Positions 40,901 to 50,635 of a stretch of DNA of 64,000 nt are shown piece by piece; positions within the stretch are counted from its first letter, which is position 1; each line of letters opens with the position of its first letter. The DNA lies in NCBI GenBank assembly GCA_029263315.1, contig JAJCXR010000057.1, forward strand, positions 143,346 through 207,345, in the 5' to 3' direction. A program made the position numbers and the translations under genes. The notes beneath the pieces were generated by a model. It was not told the DNA's origin. It was given only the letters and a program-made list of their open reading frames with translations, and did not search any database. The stretch comes from Acidobacteriota bacterium. GTDB lineage: Bacteria; Acidobacteriota; Thermoanaerobaculia; Multivoradales; J023.

Positions 40901-42490
40901 ATGATTGCACGTTCCCTCGTACCCTGGCTCCTCGCATTGATGGCGCTCGTTCTGTTGGCTCCGGCGGTGGGCGCTCAGACCGAGCTCACCGGCCAAACCT
41001 CAGGGGGGGCATTTTACAAGATCGTCGTTCCCGACGGCTGGACGCCGGCCGCCGGGCTGGTGATCTGGAACCACGGCTTCGATCTCAGCCCTATCGCACC
41101 GGAACCGGACCTCGGCCCGCTGGCGGCGGTGCAACTGGCGGAAGGTTATGCCGTGGCCGCCTCCAGCTATAGCCTCACCGGCTGGGCGGTGTTCGAAACC
41201 CACCTCGACAACGAGCAGATGGTGCAGGCGTTCGAGGACAACTTCGGACGGCCGGACCAGGTGATCGTCTACGGCGCCTCCCTCGGCGGCATCGTCACGG
41301 CCCGTGATTTGGAAGAGGGACGCATTCCCAACGTCGTCGGCGCCATGCCGATTTGCGGCGCCGTGGCCGGCAGCCGCGTGTGGGACGGTGCCCTCGATCT
41401 GCGGCTGGTCTATGACCTCATCTGCTCCGACGTTCCCGGTGCGGCCATTCCCGGTGGCGCCAACGGCCTGCCGTTTCCTCCCGATCCGAATTTTGACAAC
41501 AACGCCCTCGGCCTGGCCCTCAATGCCTGTTTTGGTCTCCCTTTCCAACCCAACGCCGAACAGGCGGCCCGTCTCGGACAATTGTTGGAGCTCACCGGCT
41601 TGCCGGTGGAATTTGTCGGCACGGACATGGGTTTCGCCACCTTCGGTTTGGCTGATTTGGTCTATGACCCGCGCAAGCTCGGCGGAGCCCCAGCCCTGGA
41701 CAATTCATCGGTGGACTACGGTGACGCCGCCGCCAACGCTGGCATCGAGCGGGTGATGGCCGATGCCACAGCGCGGCGCCTCTTGCTCGACAACTACACA
41801 CCCAGTGGCCGGGTCGGCGATATCAAGATCGTCTCCCTGCACACCGACAAGGACGGCCTGGTGATCATCGAGAACGAAAGCGCCTATGCCGAGGCCGTAC
41901 CGGCCGGCAACTTGACCGTCGCCACGGTGGTGGAAGATACCCCCACCCACTGTGACTTCACCGAAGCCGAAGTGCTGGCCAGCTGGGAGTCCCTGCGCGG
42001 CTGGTTGGCCGGCTTGCCGCAGCCGACGGCGGAGAATATCCAGACCACCTGCAACGGCCTCGTCATCGGTGGTTTGGCTGAGGGCCCGTGCCGCATCGAT
42101 CCGGATTTCGAGATCCCCGATCTGAGCCTGCGGGTGCGTCCCCGAGACACCTGTGTGCCCAACGGTGAGACCCTCTGCTTAGGCAATGGCGGACGTTTCC
42201 GGGTGCAAGTGCAGTGGGAAGATTTCGACGGCAATACCGGTCCCGGACGGGCCGGTTTGGTGACCACTGAAGATACCGGGTCGTTCTGGTTCTTCGGCCC
42301 ATCGAACGTCGAGTTGGTGGTGAAGTCCATCGACGGCCGTCAAAACAACGGCAACTTCTGGATCTTTTTCGGCTCCTTGACCAACGTCACCTTCGACATG
42401 ACGGTCACCGATACGCAGTCGAACCTCAGCAAGGTCTACACCAACCCGGCGGGTAACTTCGCCAGCGTCGGCGATACGGAAGCCTTCTGA
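40901..42490 (+). CDS. Secreted alpha/beta-hydrolase with C-terminal beta-sandwich module
   Basis: This protein has 529 residues. A Sec signal peptide (about 1-25, cut after VGAQ) precedes an alpha/beta-hydrolase domain with the nucleophile elbow GASLG (Ser127) and a likely oxyanion loop WNHGF. The catalytic acid and His probably come from HTDKDGLV (about residue 313) and PTHCDF (about 350). Residues 425-529 form a separate module (CLGNGGRFRVQVQWEDFDGN, GSFWFFGPSNVELVVKSIDG, NFWIFFGSLTNV, ending GDTEAF) that reappears in the protein at 55567-56781. The substrate is unknown; an esterase or peptidase-like activity is plausible. Adaptor genes diverge 269 bp upstream. Confidence 0.8.
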   Translation: MIARSLVPWLLALMALVLLAPAVGAQTELTGQTSGGAFYKIVVPDGWTPAAGLVIWNHGFDLSPIAPEPDLGPLAAVQLAEGYAVAASSYSLTGWAVFETHLDNEQMVQAFEDNFGRPDQVIVYGASLGGIVTARDLEEGRIPNVVGAMPICGAVAGSRVWDGALDLRLVYDLICSDVPGAAIPGGANGLPFPPDPNFDNNALGLALNACFGLPFQPNAEQAARLGQLLELTGLPVEFVGTDMGFATFGLADLVYDPRKLGGAPALDNSSVDYGDAAANAGIERVMADATARRLLLDNYTPSGRVGDIKIVSLHTDKDGLVIIENESAYAEAVPAGNLTVATVVEDTPTHCDFTEAEVLASWESLRGWLAGLPQPTAENIQTTCNGLVIGGLAEGPCRIDPDFEIPDLSLRVRPRDTCVPNGETLCLGNGGRFRVQVQWEDFDGNTGPGRAGLVTTEDTGSFWFFGPSNVELVVKSIDGRQNNGNFWIFFGSLTNVTFDMTVTDTQSNLSKVYTNPAGNFASVGDTEAF

Positions 42491-42492
42491 AG

Positions 42493-42577
42493 CCCCGGGG
42501 GGTACCCCTCCTCGAAACTGCTATTGGCTGGTAACTACTTAGTTACCGGACGCGGCGCCTTCTTCGGAAGGCGCCGC
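42493..42577. terminator. Cluster of palindromes between convergent genes; likely bidirectional terminator
   Basis: Just after the hydrolase stop lie CCCCGGGG (42493-42500) and GGGGTACCCC (42499-42508). A perfect 8-bp dyad follows, GGTAACTA-CT-TAGTTACC (42530-42547), which contains the stop codon of the convergent propeller gene. At 42552-42577 there is a perfect 11-bp stem closed by a C(TTCG)G tetraloop. The last stem overlaps the final codons of the propeller gene. No long T-run is present, so this is an unusual rather than classical terminator. Confidence 0.5.
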
Positions 42578-43876
42578 CTTGCCATTGGCCGCAGGCACCG
42601 CTTCGTGGTTGGCGGCGGGTGCCACGAAGGCCAACCTGGCCAAGTGCTCGTCGTCCTTGACCACCAGGCCGTCCGCGAGCCAGGCGGCATGGGCCCATAC
42701 GGGGCTGTCGGCGATGCTATAGGTTTTGAGCGCTTGCAAACCCTCGTCGCCGGTGGCATAGACGGTCAGCTCGGCATCGGTGTCGATGGACAACAGGACA
42801 TCGTCCACCAGGGTGAAGACGATGTGCGGACCGGCTCGCCCTGCACCCCGCCACAGCACCTTGCCAGTGGCCGGATCGAGGGTGAAGAGCTGGCCCTTGT
42901 TGAGGTTGGAATGGCCGTAGAGCAGCCTGCCGTCGCTGACCGGCGACGACATGCGCTGCGTCAGCTCCTTGTTGTGCCATTGATCCACCACCTTCCAGCC
43001 ATCTTCGGTTCTCTCGGGCCACACGGAAAGGGTCCCGTTTTGGTGATCGGAGATGATCAAGTGGTGGCCGATGACAATCGGCGTGACAATATTCTCCCGC
43101 CACTTGTCCGGGTAAGGACGCTCCCACAGAACGTTACCGGTAGCGGGATCAAAACCCAGTAGGTGGGTGGTGGCGAGGGTGACCAGGGTTTGTTGGCCGT
43201 CGAAGGTGAGCATCAACGGTGAGGCGTAGCCCGGGCCTTGACCTTCCCATCCCCAATGCTCTTCACCGCTGCGCAGGTCGGCGGCGAAGAGGCGACCGCC
43301 ACGGTCGTCTCCCAAATGGGCGTAGATCACACCGTCGACCACCAGGGGCGACATGGAGCTGCCGCAGAAGCTTTCCACCTCCGACGTGCGTTCTGAGAAG
43401 TCCCGCGTCCACAGCAAGGTGCCGTCCGTGGCCCGGTGGCAGGTCAAACGGGCGTCGATGCCCAAGAAGCAAACGACGCCGTCGGCCACCACCGGGGTCG
43501 CCTTCGGCCCCTGGCCATATTTGATCGCCGCTTGGTGCATCTTGTAGGGGGTGGGGAAGCGCCGGCTCCACAGCACTTTGCCATCCCTCAAGCTGAGGGC
43601 CATGGCTACCTCGTCGTCCCCTTGGCGGGTCAGGAGATAAATCCGGTCCCCCACCACCACGGGGGAGGTATACCCTTCGCCGACGGGCACTTTCCACAGC
43701 TGCTTGGGAGCCTCAGGCCAGGTGTCCGGTACGTTGAACATGGGGGCGTGACCGTCCCGTCCGGGGCCTCGCCATTGCGGCCAGTCGGCGGCGCTGAGGG
43801 CCGTGGCGGACAGGCTTCCGAAACCGAGAAATAGGGCGGCGACGATGGCGACCTGACGAGCTCGGCCTGACATCAT
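42539..43876 (-). CDS. Secreted PQQ-like beta-propeller protein
   Basis: This protein has 445 residues. A signal peptide (about 1-29, AxA-type end SATALSA) precedes seven to eight propeller blades of the PQQ/WD-like type (WPQWRGPGRDG near the mature N-terminus; repeated LYxLDPATGKVLWxx strands such as LLGFDPATGNVLW and LFTLDPATGKVLW). PQQ enzymes need specific active-site residues and disulfides that I do not see, so this is more likely a BamB-like or orphan propeller than a dehydrogenase. The start is supported by GAGGAG six bases before the first of two adjacent ATGs. Confidence 0.82.
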   Translation of the reverse strand: MMSGRARQVAIVAALFLGFGSLSATALSAADWPQWRGPGRDGHAPMFNVPDTWPEAPKQLWKVPVGEGYTSPVVVGDRIYLLTRQGDDEVAMALSLRDGKVLWSRRFPTPYKMHQAAIKYGQGPKATPVVADGVVCFLGIDARLTCHRATDGTLLWTRDFSERTSEVESFCGSSMSPLVVDGVIYAHLGDDRGGRLFAADLRSGEEHWGWEGQGPGYASPLMLTFDGQQTLVTLATTHLLGFDPATGNVLWERPYPDKWRENIVTPIVIGHHLIISDHQNGTLSVWPERTEDGWKVVDQWHNKELTQRMSSPVSDGRLLYGHSNLNKGQLFTLDPATGKVLWRGAGRAGPHIVFTLVDDVLLSIDTDAELTVYATGDEGLQALKTYSIADSPVWAHAAWLADGLVVKDDEHLARLAFVAPAANHEAVPAANGKAAPSEEGAASGN

Positions 43877-44047
43877 GATGATCTCCTCAAGGTGCGTTTT
43901 AGGATTTCAAATCATTCTTAGTTTATGTTTACTATTGTCTACTATGTTTGTTCAATGTGTGGTTTCGTCGGTCATCGGCTTGAGATGCATTCGGTTATTT
44001 TCCTGATGTTGACGCTAATCCCGAGCTGATCGGCGGAGAACGGCCCG

Positions 44048-45247
44048 GTGATCGAGCTGAAGAGGAGCGGTAGATTGCAAGCTGAAACACCCGAAGATGC
44101 CCATAAAAATGCCCATTTGGACACGGAGACGCTGATCGTGGGCGGTGGCCTTTGCGGTTTGCATACCTCTTTCGAGCTCGGAAAGCGGGGGCGGTCACAC
44201 ATGATTGTGGAGGCCCGACGCCGACTGGGTGGACGCATTCTATCGCGACGTCTGTCGTCCCCCTCGGGACAGGAGGTGGGATTCGATCTCGGACCCGCTT
44301 GGTTCTGGCCCGGACAGCGGCGCATGGAGCGGCTGATCGTCGAGCTCGGGTTGGAGGCTGACGTGGTGAAGCAGTTTGGCGACGGCGACGCCCTGTTCGA
44401 AGATGCGGCGGGCCAGGTACGCCGCGGCCTGTTCGGCATCGCCATGTTGGGGTCCTACCGGCTGCGGGGTGGCATGGCCCAACTGATCGAGGCCTTGGCG
44501 CAAACCTTGCCATCGTCGTCGATACGCCTCGGCTGGACGGCGGAGTCCATCACCTGGCAAGGGGAAATGCAGAGCGAGGCGCCCTTGCAGGTCACCCTCC
44601 AGAGCGAGGACGGTCCACGCATCGTCACCTGCCATCAATTGGTGCTGGCCCTGCCGCCGCGCCTAGCGCAGCAACGGCTGCGTTTCGAGCCTCCGGCGAC
44701 ACCCGCCCTGGCGGAGGCTTTGCGGGCTACCCCCACCTGGATGGCCGGCCAAGGCAAGCTTGTCGCCCTCTACGAGCGTCCCTTCTGGCGGTCCCGGGGT
44801 CTGTCCGGCGACGCCATCAGCCAGCGGGGCCCCCTGGGCGAAGTGCACGACATCTCGCCGTCGATGGATCCCGAAGGCCGCAACGGTCCAGGCGCCCTCT
44901 TCGGATTCTTCGCATTGCCACCGTCCCAGCGTCAAGCGGTGGAGAAGGAGGCCCTCGAACGGGCCTGCATCGCCCAACTGGCGCGTCTCTTCGGCACCGA
45001 AGCGTCGCAGCCAACGCAGGTGTGGCTCAAGGATTGGGCCTTCGATCCCCGCACCGCCACCGACGACGACCGCCAGCACATGGCCCCCCACGCCGAGCAC
45101 GACCTGATGCTGCCGGAGGACGACCCCTGGCAACAACGCATCCTGTGGTCCGGCTCCGAAACCGCCAGCGCCGCCCAGCGCAACAACGGATACCTGGAGG
45201 GGGCGCTGGAGGCCAGCGAGCGGACGTTGCGTCGGTTGTTGGGCTAG
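44048..45247 (+). CDS. FAD-dependent amine oxidase (monoamine oxidase-like)
   Basis: This protein has 399 residues, short for the family (about 450). The ADP-binding fold is VGGGLCGLHTSFEL, followed by the second-strand acid in VEARRRLGGRIL and the LGPAWFWPGQ motif. The C-terminal FAD signature is SGSETASAAQRNNGYLEGAL. No signal peptide is visible, so it is cytoplasmic. The substrate could be an amine or another flavin oxidoreductase substrate; this cannot be decided. It starts at a GTG with GGAG nine bases upstream. The CHAT-protease gene follows 73 bp downstream. Confidence 0.82.
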   Translation: MIELKRSGRLQAETPEDAHKNAHLDTETLIVGGGLCGLHTSFELGKRGRSHMIVEARRRLGGRILSRRLSSPSGQEVGFDLGPAWFWPGQRRMERLIVELGLEADVVKQFGDGDALFEDAAGQVRRGLFGIAMLGSYRLRGGMAQLIEALAQTLPSSSIRLGWTAESITWQGEMQSEAPLQVTLQSEDGPRIVTCHQLVLALPPRLAQQRLRFEPPATPALAEALRATPTWMAGQGKLVALYERPFWRSRGLSGDAISQRGPLGEVHDISPSMDPEGRNGPGALFGFFALPPSQRQAVEKEALERACIAQLARLFGTEASQPTQVWLKDWAFDPRTATDDDRQHMAPHAEHDLMLPEDDPWQQRILWSGSETASAAQRNNGYLEGALEASERTLRRLLG

Positions 45248-45320
45248 ACGCCCCTCGATTCCTCTGAACGAAGGACCAAAGCTTGCCATGCCAGGGAGCG
45301 TCTTGCATAAACTGGACCCC

Positions 45321-48300
45321 ATGAACCACCGTCTAGACCGACACCTCCAACCTCTCTCCCTCCTCTTCGCTCTCTTGCTGGCGTCGACGATGACGTCTTG
45401 CGCATCGCCCCCTGAGGATCTGGCGACAGCCCTGATCGACGTCGCCGACGGTCAACGTCCGGTGCAGCCGAGGCTGGTCGGGTTTGGCTTTTCCCCGTGC
45501 CGTCTCAGCGACGATTTCATCCCCCGGGGCACCTGTGACGCCGATGGCGCATTGGCGAGGCGGGTGCAAGAGGTGGTCTTGTCGTCGTCGGTCGGCGCCT
45601 GGAATGGTGAGGCGTCGGAGCGCCATGCCGAGGACGGCCGGGCTCTGTACGGCCGGGCACTGTACGGCTGGGCACTGGCGCTGCTGTTGTCGGCCCCGGA
45701 TGATCAAACCTTGCAGGGTGCCCTGTTGGACATGACTGGGGCGGCGGACTTGGCCGAAGAGCCCCAGCGTCAGGCGGATCGCCGTTCGGACGTGGCTGCT
45801 GTCCAGCTTTTGGTGGCGCAGTCCCAGCAGTCGCCGTTCCATGTGGCCACGGCCCTCGATTCCGCCCTGGCTGCCCTGGAGATCGTGCCCGGCCATCCCG
45901 AGGCATCATTCAATCGCGACTTGGCCATGCGCTGGCTTGGTTTGATCCACACCATGGACGCCTCCGTCGACGATCCTTGGGTCAACGAGCAGCAGCAACA
46001 TTGGCAGCCGACGGCCGCACCCGACGACGGATGCTGGGACCGTGGGACCTTGCGCTCGGCCATCGGGCAGTGGAGCGGCGAAGACGGTGTGGCGCCCCCC
46101 GGCTGGCTGGCGGAGCAGCGCCGTTGCTGGACGACCTCGGAGGATCGGCTCTTCGCCGACCTGTTGGACGATCTGGCGCAGCGGCCCCAGGCCGTGGCCG
46201 CAGGGTGGCGACGGATGCTCGATGTCCGTCTCGGGCTGGTGGGGCCCGCTGCTGCGACGGTCGACGACGGCTTGGCGAAGCTCAGGAGATCACCGATCCA
46301 CTCCCTGCGCTTGTCAGGTCTATATTTTGAGGTGCTGCGGGCCTACTTCGCCAACGACTACCGGACGGCGTCGCGGTTGAACGTCCAATTGATGGCCGAA
46401 GCCAGTGGGCGCTCCTATTTGGAATTGGAAGCGCGGGCGCAGCGGCAAGAGGCCCTCCACGACGAGATCCTCGGCAACTTCGGCAGTGTTTCGCCGCGCC
46501 TGCAGGCGGCGGTGGCTTTGGCGCAACGGGCGGACTCTCCGACCCATGTGGCAGCCCTTCGGGTCCTGCTCATCGATGCCTGGGTGCTTCGAGGCCGTCT
46601 TCGGGACGCTTGGCTAGAGATCAGCCGTGCCTTGCGTAGCTTGGTGCCGGGCACTTATCCGAAGCAACGTTTGATCGTCCTCAACAGCGCCGGACGTTTG
46701 GCCGCCGACCAAGACTTTGGACACCTCGCCGCCTGGTTGCGAGATCGCGCCGTGGTCGAGGCACGGGACATCGGTTCGGTTGAAGAAGTGACGGCCTTGA
46801 AAACGCGGGGTGGCTTCCTGGCCAACCTAGGGCATCCCGAAACTGCCCGGCGCGATCTGCAGCGCGCACGACAGATCCTGGCTGAGGCGAGACTCCCGGA
46901 ATCCGTGCGCCAGACTTTGGAGCTCGATCTGTTGCAGTTGGAGGGTCAGGTCGCCGAGCACCCGCGGCGTCGCCTCGAGGCCTTGGAGGATAGCGTCGAG
47001 GGCTACCTGAGGACGGAGTACAATCGTCAATTGGTGGTCGCCCAAGGGCGGTTGGCGAAGGAGCGCTTGGCCCAAGGCCAGCGGGACCAGGCAAGAGCTG
47101 ATCTGGAAGCGGCTTTTGCGGAGCTGCAGCAACAGGTGGCCTCCTTCGAGCATCGGGGCGCTGCGGCTCCGCTGGTGGCCAGCGGCCGAGCTCTGGTGGG
47201 GGGGCTGCTGGCCTTGTACTTGGACGACGGCGACGAAGCCTGTTCCCTGGAGCTCTTGGGGTCGTTCTTGGATCTGCGCAATGGCCGTATCGACGGGTTG
47301 AGCCTCGGGCGATATGGCGGGCGACCTGACGACACCAGCGTCGATGCCACGGGCCGTGCGAATGTCGATGCCGATCTCCAGCGGTTGACGTATTTCGTTT
47401 CCGACACCGAGGTCCTGATCTTCCTGCAACGGGGGGACGACCTACGGGTGATGCGCAGCCCCGTCGATCGTCGGCAGCTGGTGGCCGACCGGCAGCGCTT
47501 TTTCCAGCAACTGGAAGTGGGGGTCGAGCCATCTCGGCTCGAGGCCACGGCCCGGTCCTTGGCCGCTGCCTTGCTCAGCCCGGTGACGGGCGAGCTGGAG
47601 TCCGGCCGACCCCTGGAAATCGTCGCCGACGATGTGCTGGCCGGTCTGCCGTTCCACCTGCTGCCGGTTTTGCCTGCCCCCGCCTCGACGCCGCTATTGG
47701 AGCGCTACGTGGTGAGCTATGGCACCGACCTGCGACGGCCCGAGGCACCGTCCAGAGCGCGCGGGGCGGTGGGCCCCCTACTGGCCATCGGTTTCGGAGC
47801 GTCGTCGACGGAGCTCCCGGCGCTGCCGCAAGCCGAGGAGGAAGCGCGACAAGTCGCGGCGCTCCATGGCGCGACGCCGCTGCTCGGTGGGCAGGCCTCG
47901 GCGGCGGCGGTGATGGCGGCTCTGCCCAGGGCAGAGGCGGTGCATGTGGCGGCCCACCTGGTGGTCGACGAGCTACAACCCATGGCCTCCTACTTGGCCC
48001 TGTCGGGCGACGGAGGACGACTCACCATCGGGCAGCTGATGCGGGCGAAGGGCGAGGGTTTGCGTCTGCTCTACCTTTCCGCCTGCGAGGGTGGTCGCAG
48101 CTTCAATGGCGCGTCCCATGGTCTCAGCAGCTTGGCCCAGGCCTTCACCGACCAAGGCATCGAAGCTACAGTGCTCAGCCTGTGGCCCTTGGACGACGCC
48201 ACCGGGGCGGAGATGGCCCTGGCCTTTCACCGTCGATTATTGGACGGCGCCAGCCCGGCGGAGGCCCTGCAGGCGGCGCAGCTGGCGCTGCGCGATCGTC

Positions 48301-48338
48301 ATCCGCAGCTCTGGGCCGGGTTGGTGGTCTATCAGTGA
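45321..48338 (+). CDS. TPR-CHAT domain caspase-like peptidase lipoprotein
   Basis: This 1005-residue protein has a signal peptide with lipobox MTSC (Cys27), so it is probably membrane-anchored and exported. A long helical TPR-like region covers about 190-640. The C-terminal CHAT domain (about 720-1005) shows the catalytic pair His879 (AVHVAAHLVVDE) and Cys922 (LYLSACEGG), 43 residues apart, as expected for clan CD peptidases, followed by VLSLWPLDDATGAEMALAFH. Cytoplasmic CHAT proteases act with gasdermins or CRISPR effectors; an exported lipoprotein version without such partners is different. The ATG at 45321 is preferred over the in-frame ATG at 45288 because it opens the signal peptide. Confidence 0.85.
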   Translation: MNHRLDRHLQPLSLLFALLLASTMTSCASPPEDLATALIDVADGQRPVQPRLVGFGFSPCRLSDDFIPRGTCDADGALARRVQEVVLSSSVGAWNGEASERHAEDGRALYGRALYGWALALLLSAPDDQTLQGALLDMTGAADLAEEPQRQADRRSDVAAVQLLVAQSQQSPFHVATALDSALAALEIVPGHPEASFNRDLAMRWLGLIHTMDASVDDPWVNEQQQHWQPTAAPDDGCWDRGTLRSAIGQWSGEDGVAPPGWLAEQRRCWTTSEDRLFADLLDDLAQRPQAVAAGWRRMLDVRLGLVGPAAATVDDGLAKLRRSPIHSLRLSGLYFEVLRAYFANDYRTASRLNVQLMAEASGRSYLELEARAQRQEALHDEILGNFGSVSPRLQAAVALAQRADSPTHVAALRVLLIDAWVLRGRLRDAWLEISRALRSLVPGTYPKQRLIVLNSAGRLAADQDFGHLAAWLRDRAVVEARDIGSVEEVTALKTRGGFLANLGHPETARRDLQRARQILAEARLPESVRQTLELDLLQLEGQVAEHPRRRLEALEDSVEGYLRTEYNRQLVVAQGRLAKERLAQGQRDQARADLEAAFAELQQQVASFEHRGAAAPLVASGRALVGGLLALYLDDGDEACSLELLGSFLDLRNGRIDGLSLGRYGGRPDDTSVDATGRANVDADLQRLTYFVSDTEVLIFLQRGDDLRVMRSPVDRRQLVADRQRFFQQLEVGVEPSRLEATARSLAAALLSPVTGELESGRPLEIVADDVLAGLPFHLLPVLPAPASTPLLERYVVSYGTDLRRPEAPSRARGAVGPLLAIGFGASSTELPALPQAEEEARQVAALHGATPLLGGQASAAAVMAALPRAEAVHVAAHLVVDELQPMASYLALSGDGGRLTIGQLMRAKGEGLRLLYLSACEGGRSFNGASHGLSSLAQAFTDQGIEATVLSLWPLDDATGAEMALAFHRRLLDGASPAEALQAAQLALRDRHPQLWAGLVVYQ

Positions 48339-48375
48339 GACCAGGGCGAGACCCGCTCCAAGGCGGGCCTACCGT

Positions 48376-50319
48376 CTACGATCCCGCCGAGGTCACCGGC
48401 AGCACGACCGGCGGGATAAGCACCGAGTCCTTGGTGTCGGGTTTGGTGCCCTTGGAGCCGTCCAACAGCACGAAGCTGAAGGTGTAGCCCTGGCTTTGGG
48501 CGTTGCCATGGCAACCCATGCAACCCCCCATGTTGACCGCCGCACCGCCGTAGACCATGTTGGCGATGCTGGGCGAAAAGTGGGGTGAGGGCAGGGTGCC
48601 GGAGGGCGGAGGGATCTTGCCGCTGTAGTGATCGGTGACCCGTAGGTACGGGGCCTGGCCTTGGAACTGCTGGAGCCCGCGGTTGGTTTCGATCACCAGA
48701 TTGGCCAGGTAGTAAGGCTGGCCCATGGCCTGGGAGTCGGCCTGGCTGCCGATAGCGTTGAACTGGGTGCCGATGAGTCTGTAGTTTTGCCACACCGAGG
48801 CGGACGGCAGGTCGCCGTGGGCGGTGCTGGTGACCGCTGCCGTGGTGGCCAAGGGGTAGGCCTGCAGGCGGCTCACTTGGATGCCCTCGGCGGTATTGGG
48901 ATACGGCGGCGGATTCTCTTGGTCCTTGCCTTGGTCCGAGGGGTAGTTGACGTAAGAATAGCCGCTGCCGTCGGCGATCGATTCATGCTCCCAGGTGGCG
49001 AAGATGAAGGTGCCCCCGATACCTTCACCATTGGCAGCCCCGGCGTCTCCTCCGTGTACCCGCTGGATGATGTGCAGGCCGAGCAGGCCAAATTTCTCGA
49101 CGTCGTAGCACAGGCCTTCCGGTTGGCTGGCGGAGTCTTTGTAGTAGACGGCTTCGGTGGTGTGGTAATCGCCGACCTCGCCGTCCAGCAGGGCGGTGGG
49201 CAACCATGCCGCCTTGAGCTGGATGGCCCCCAGCTGCGGCGGATTGCTGGCATCGACGGCCCCCCAGGCGTTGCTCAAGGAGCAGTTGCCGAGGCCGTCT
49301 TGGTAGCAGGTTTGGGTGGCGGCGGCGCTGTAGGCGGCGTAGGCGTCCGCATTGGCGCTGCCTTGAGGCTTGGCCATGGCGGAGGTGCGGTAGGGGAGGA
49401 AGATCTCGTTGTCCGCCGACATCTGCACCGCCGTGTTGTAATCGTTGAGACCGTTGCTCGCCACATAGCGGTAGTAGTCGTAATTGAGCTTCACCTCGTA
49501 GTAAATGAAACCCTCGGCCGAGGGGGAGCCCTTGAAGACCCGCGGACCGACGCCGGTGCGGTAGTTGAGCTCCGAGGCGTTGAATTCCGTCGAACCGTCG
49601 CCCCCCGGCGGTGGTTGGAAATTCATCTGGCAATCGGCCAGCGTGGGGTTGGTGGAGGTGCTGTAGCCGGCGCAGAGAGCATCTTGGGATTCCTGAGCCG
49701 GTGAGGCGACCTCTGCCGTTTCATCGCCACTGTTGGTCTTGGCGATCTGCGAGATGATGCGCGGTTGGGCTTGCACCCTCGAATGCAGCACTTCGTCGAT
49801 GCCTTCGCAGGGTTGGACATTACCGCCGAGGAAGCTGGGGGCGTATTGGGAATCGAAGGTCACATCCTGCCATGCGTCGGTGGTGGCGTTGTCGTTGAAC
49901 AGCTCCCGCTTTTCCTTGAAGGTCTCCCACACCGTGGCATCGGTGCCGTCGGCGGTGGCGAAGGACTGGCTCAGGTCCGGCACACCGCGTACGAAGCCGC
50001 TGGGGTAAGCGCTGGCGTCGGTGGATGCCAGGGCCGGCCAATTGAGGGCTGCGAAGCTGCTCCAGGCCCAAGCGTCCCAGGCGCTGCCTTTGGCGGTGCC
50101 CTGTAACGATGTGGTGTCGAAAGTGTCCGGCGGAGCGGAACAGGCAATGTCCGGCGTCCCGACGGCGCTGATGCAATCGGAGATTTCGATATCGTCATCC
50201 GGCGGCGGGTCGTCGCCCTTGGGAGGGCAGCCTAGCAACAGGCCCGCGAGACCGCAGACGGCGAGGCGCCGGGCCCAGGCTGAAGCATCCGAAAGTGAAC
50301 GATGGGGGGGTGTGATCAT
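48376..50319 (-). CDS. Mono-haem c-type lipoprotein of unrecognised family
   Basis: This protein has 647 residues. A signal peptide with lipobox LLGC is followed by an acidic spacer (DDPPPDDDIE). A single haem motif CMGCHG lies near residue 600. The body has aromatic-rich segments (WDAWAWSSFAALNWP, FIFATWEHESI, VWQNYRLIGTQFN) shared with the divergent neighbour at 50636-52456, so the two are paralogues. It is probably a periplasmic or surface electron-transfer protein; no enzyme activity can be read. The start is the ATG at 50319, with AGGAGG six bases upstream. Confidence 0.7.
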   Translation of the reverse strand: MITPPHRSLSDASAWARRLAVCGLAGLLLGCPPKGDDPPPDDDIEISDCISAVGTPDIACSAPPDTFDTTSLQGTAKGSAWDAWAWSSFAALNWPALASTDASAYPSGFVRGVPDLSQSFATADGTDATVWETFKEKRELFNDNATTDAWQDVTFDSQYAPSFLGGNVQPCEGIDEVLHSRVQAQPRIISQIAKTNSGDETAEVASPAQESQDALCAGYSTSTNPTLADCQMNFQPPPGGDGSTEFNASELNYRTGVGPRVFKGSPSAEGFIYYEVKLNYDYYRYVASNGLNDYNTAVQMSADNEIFLPYRTSAMAKPQGSANADAYAAYSAAATQTCYQDGLGNCSLSNAWGAVDASNPPQLGAIQLKAAWLPTALLDGEVGDYHTTEAVYYKDSASQPEGLCYDVEKFGLLGLHIIQRVHGGDAGAANGEGIGGTFIFATWEHESIADGSGYSYVNYPSDQGKDQENPPPYPNTAEGIQVSRLQAYPLATTAAVTSTAHGDLPSASVWQNYRLIGTQFNAIGSQADSQAMGQPYYLANLVIETNRGLQQFQGQAPYLRVTDHYSGKIPPPSGTLPSPHFSPSIANMVYGGAAVNMGGCMGCHGNAQSQGYTFSFVLLDGSKGTKPDTKDSVLIPPVVLPVTSAGS

Positions 50320-50635
50320 GATCTTCCTCCTTGCCGCAAAGCCACGACATACTGTCTGAGAACGCAGGGGCGATCCCGACATGGGAGGAGCGGTCCTCGG
50401 CAATCGAGACCGTCGGGTGGCCGCAACGGGGCAGCCACGGATGGGTAGACAATGCTTGACTCTTCAATATTTTACCCAATGCTGTTCCGATTGTCGAATG
50501 GCTGGGTCCCTAATTCCTCCCGGAACATCGAAGGCTCTGGCACACCTCGAAGGGCTACGCTGGCTCCCCGTCGACCCGCCGTCGAGCCCTGGGGTCTGTG
50601 CTAGGGTCGAGACACTTCAAGCCGAGGAGAAAGAT
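50320..50635. promoter_or_regulatory. Divergent intergenic region between the two mono-haem genes
   Basis: This 316-bp stretch separates two divergent paralogues. Both genes have strong ribosome sites at its edges (AGGAGG on the left, GAGGAG on the right). TTGACT at 50456 with AATGCT after a 16-base spacer is a weak candidate rightward promoter near an AT-rich patch (TTCAATATTTTA). I see no gene, repeat or RNA in it. Confidence 0.4.
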
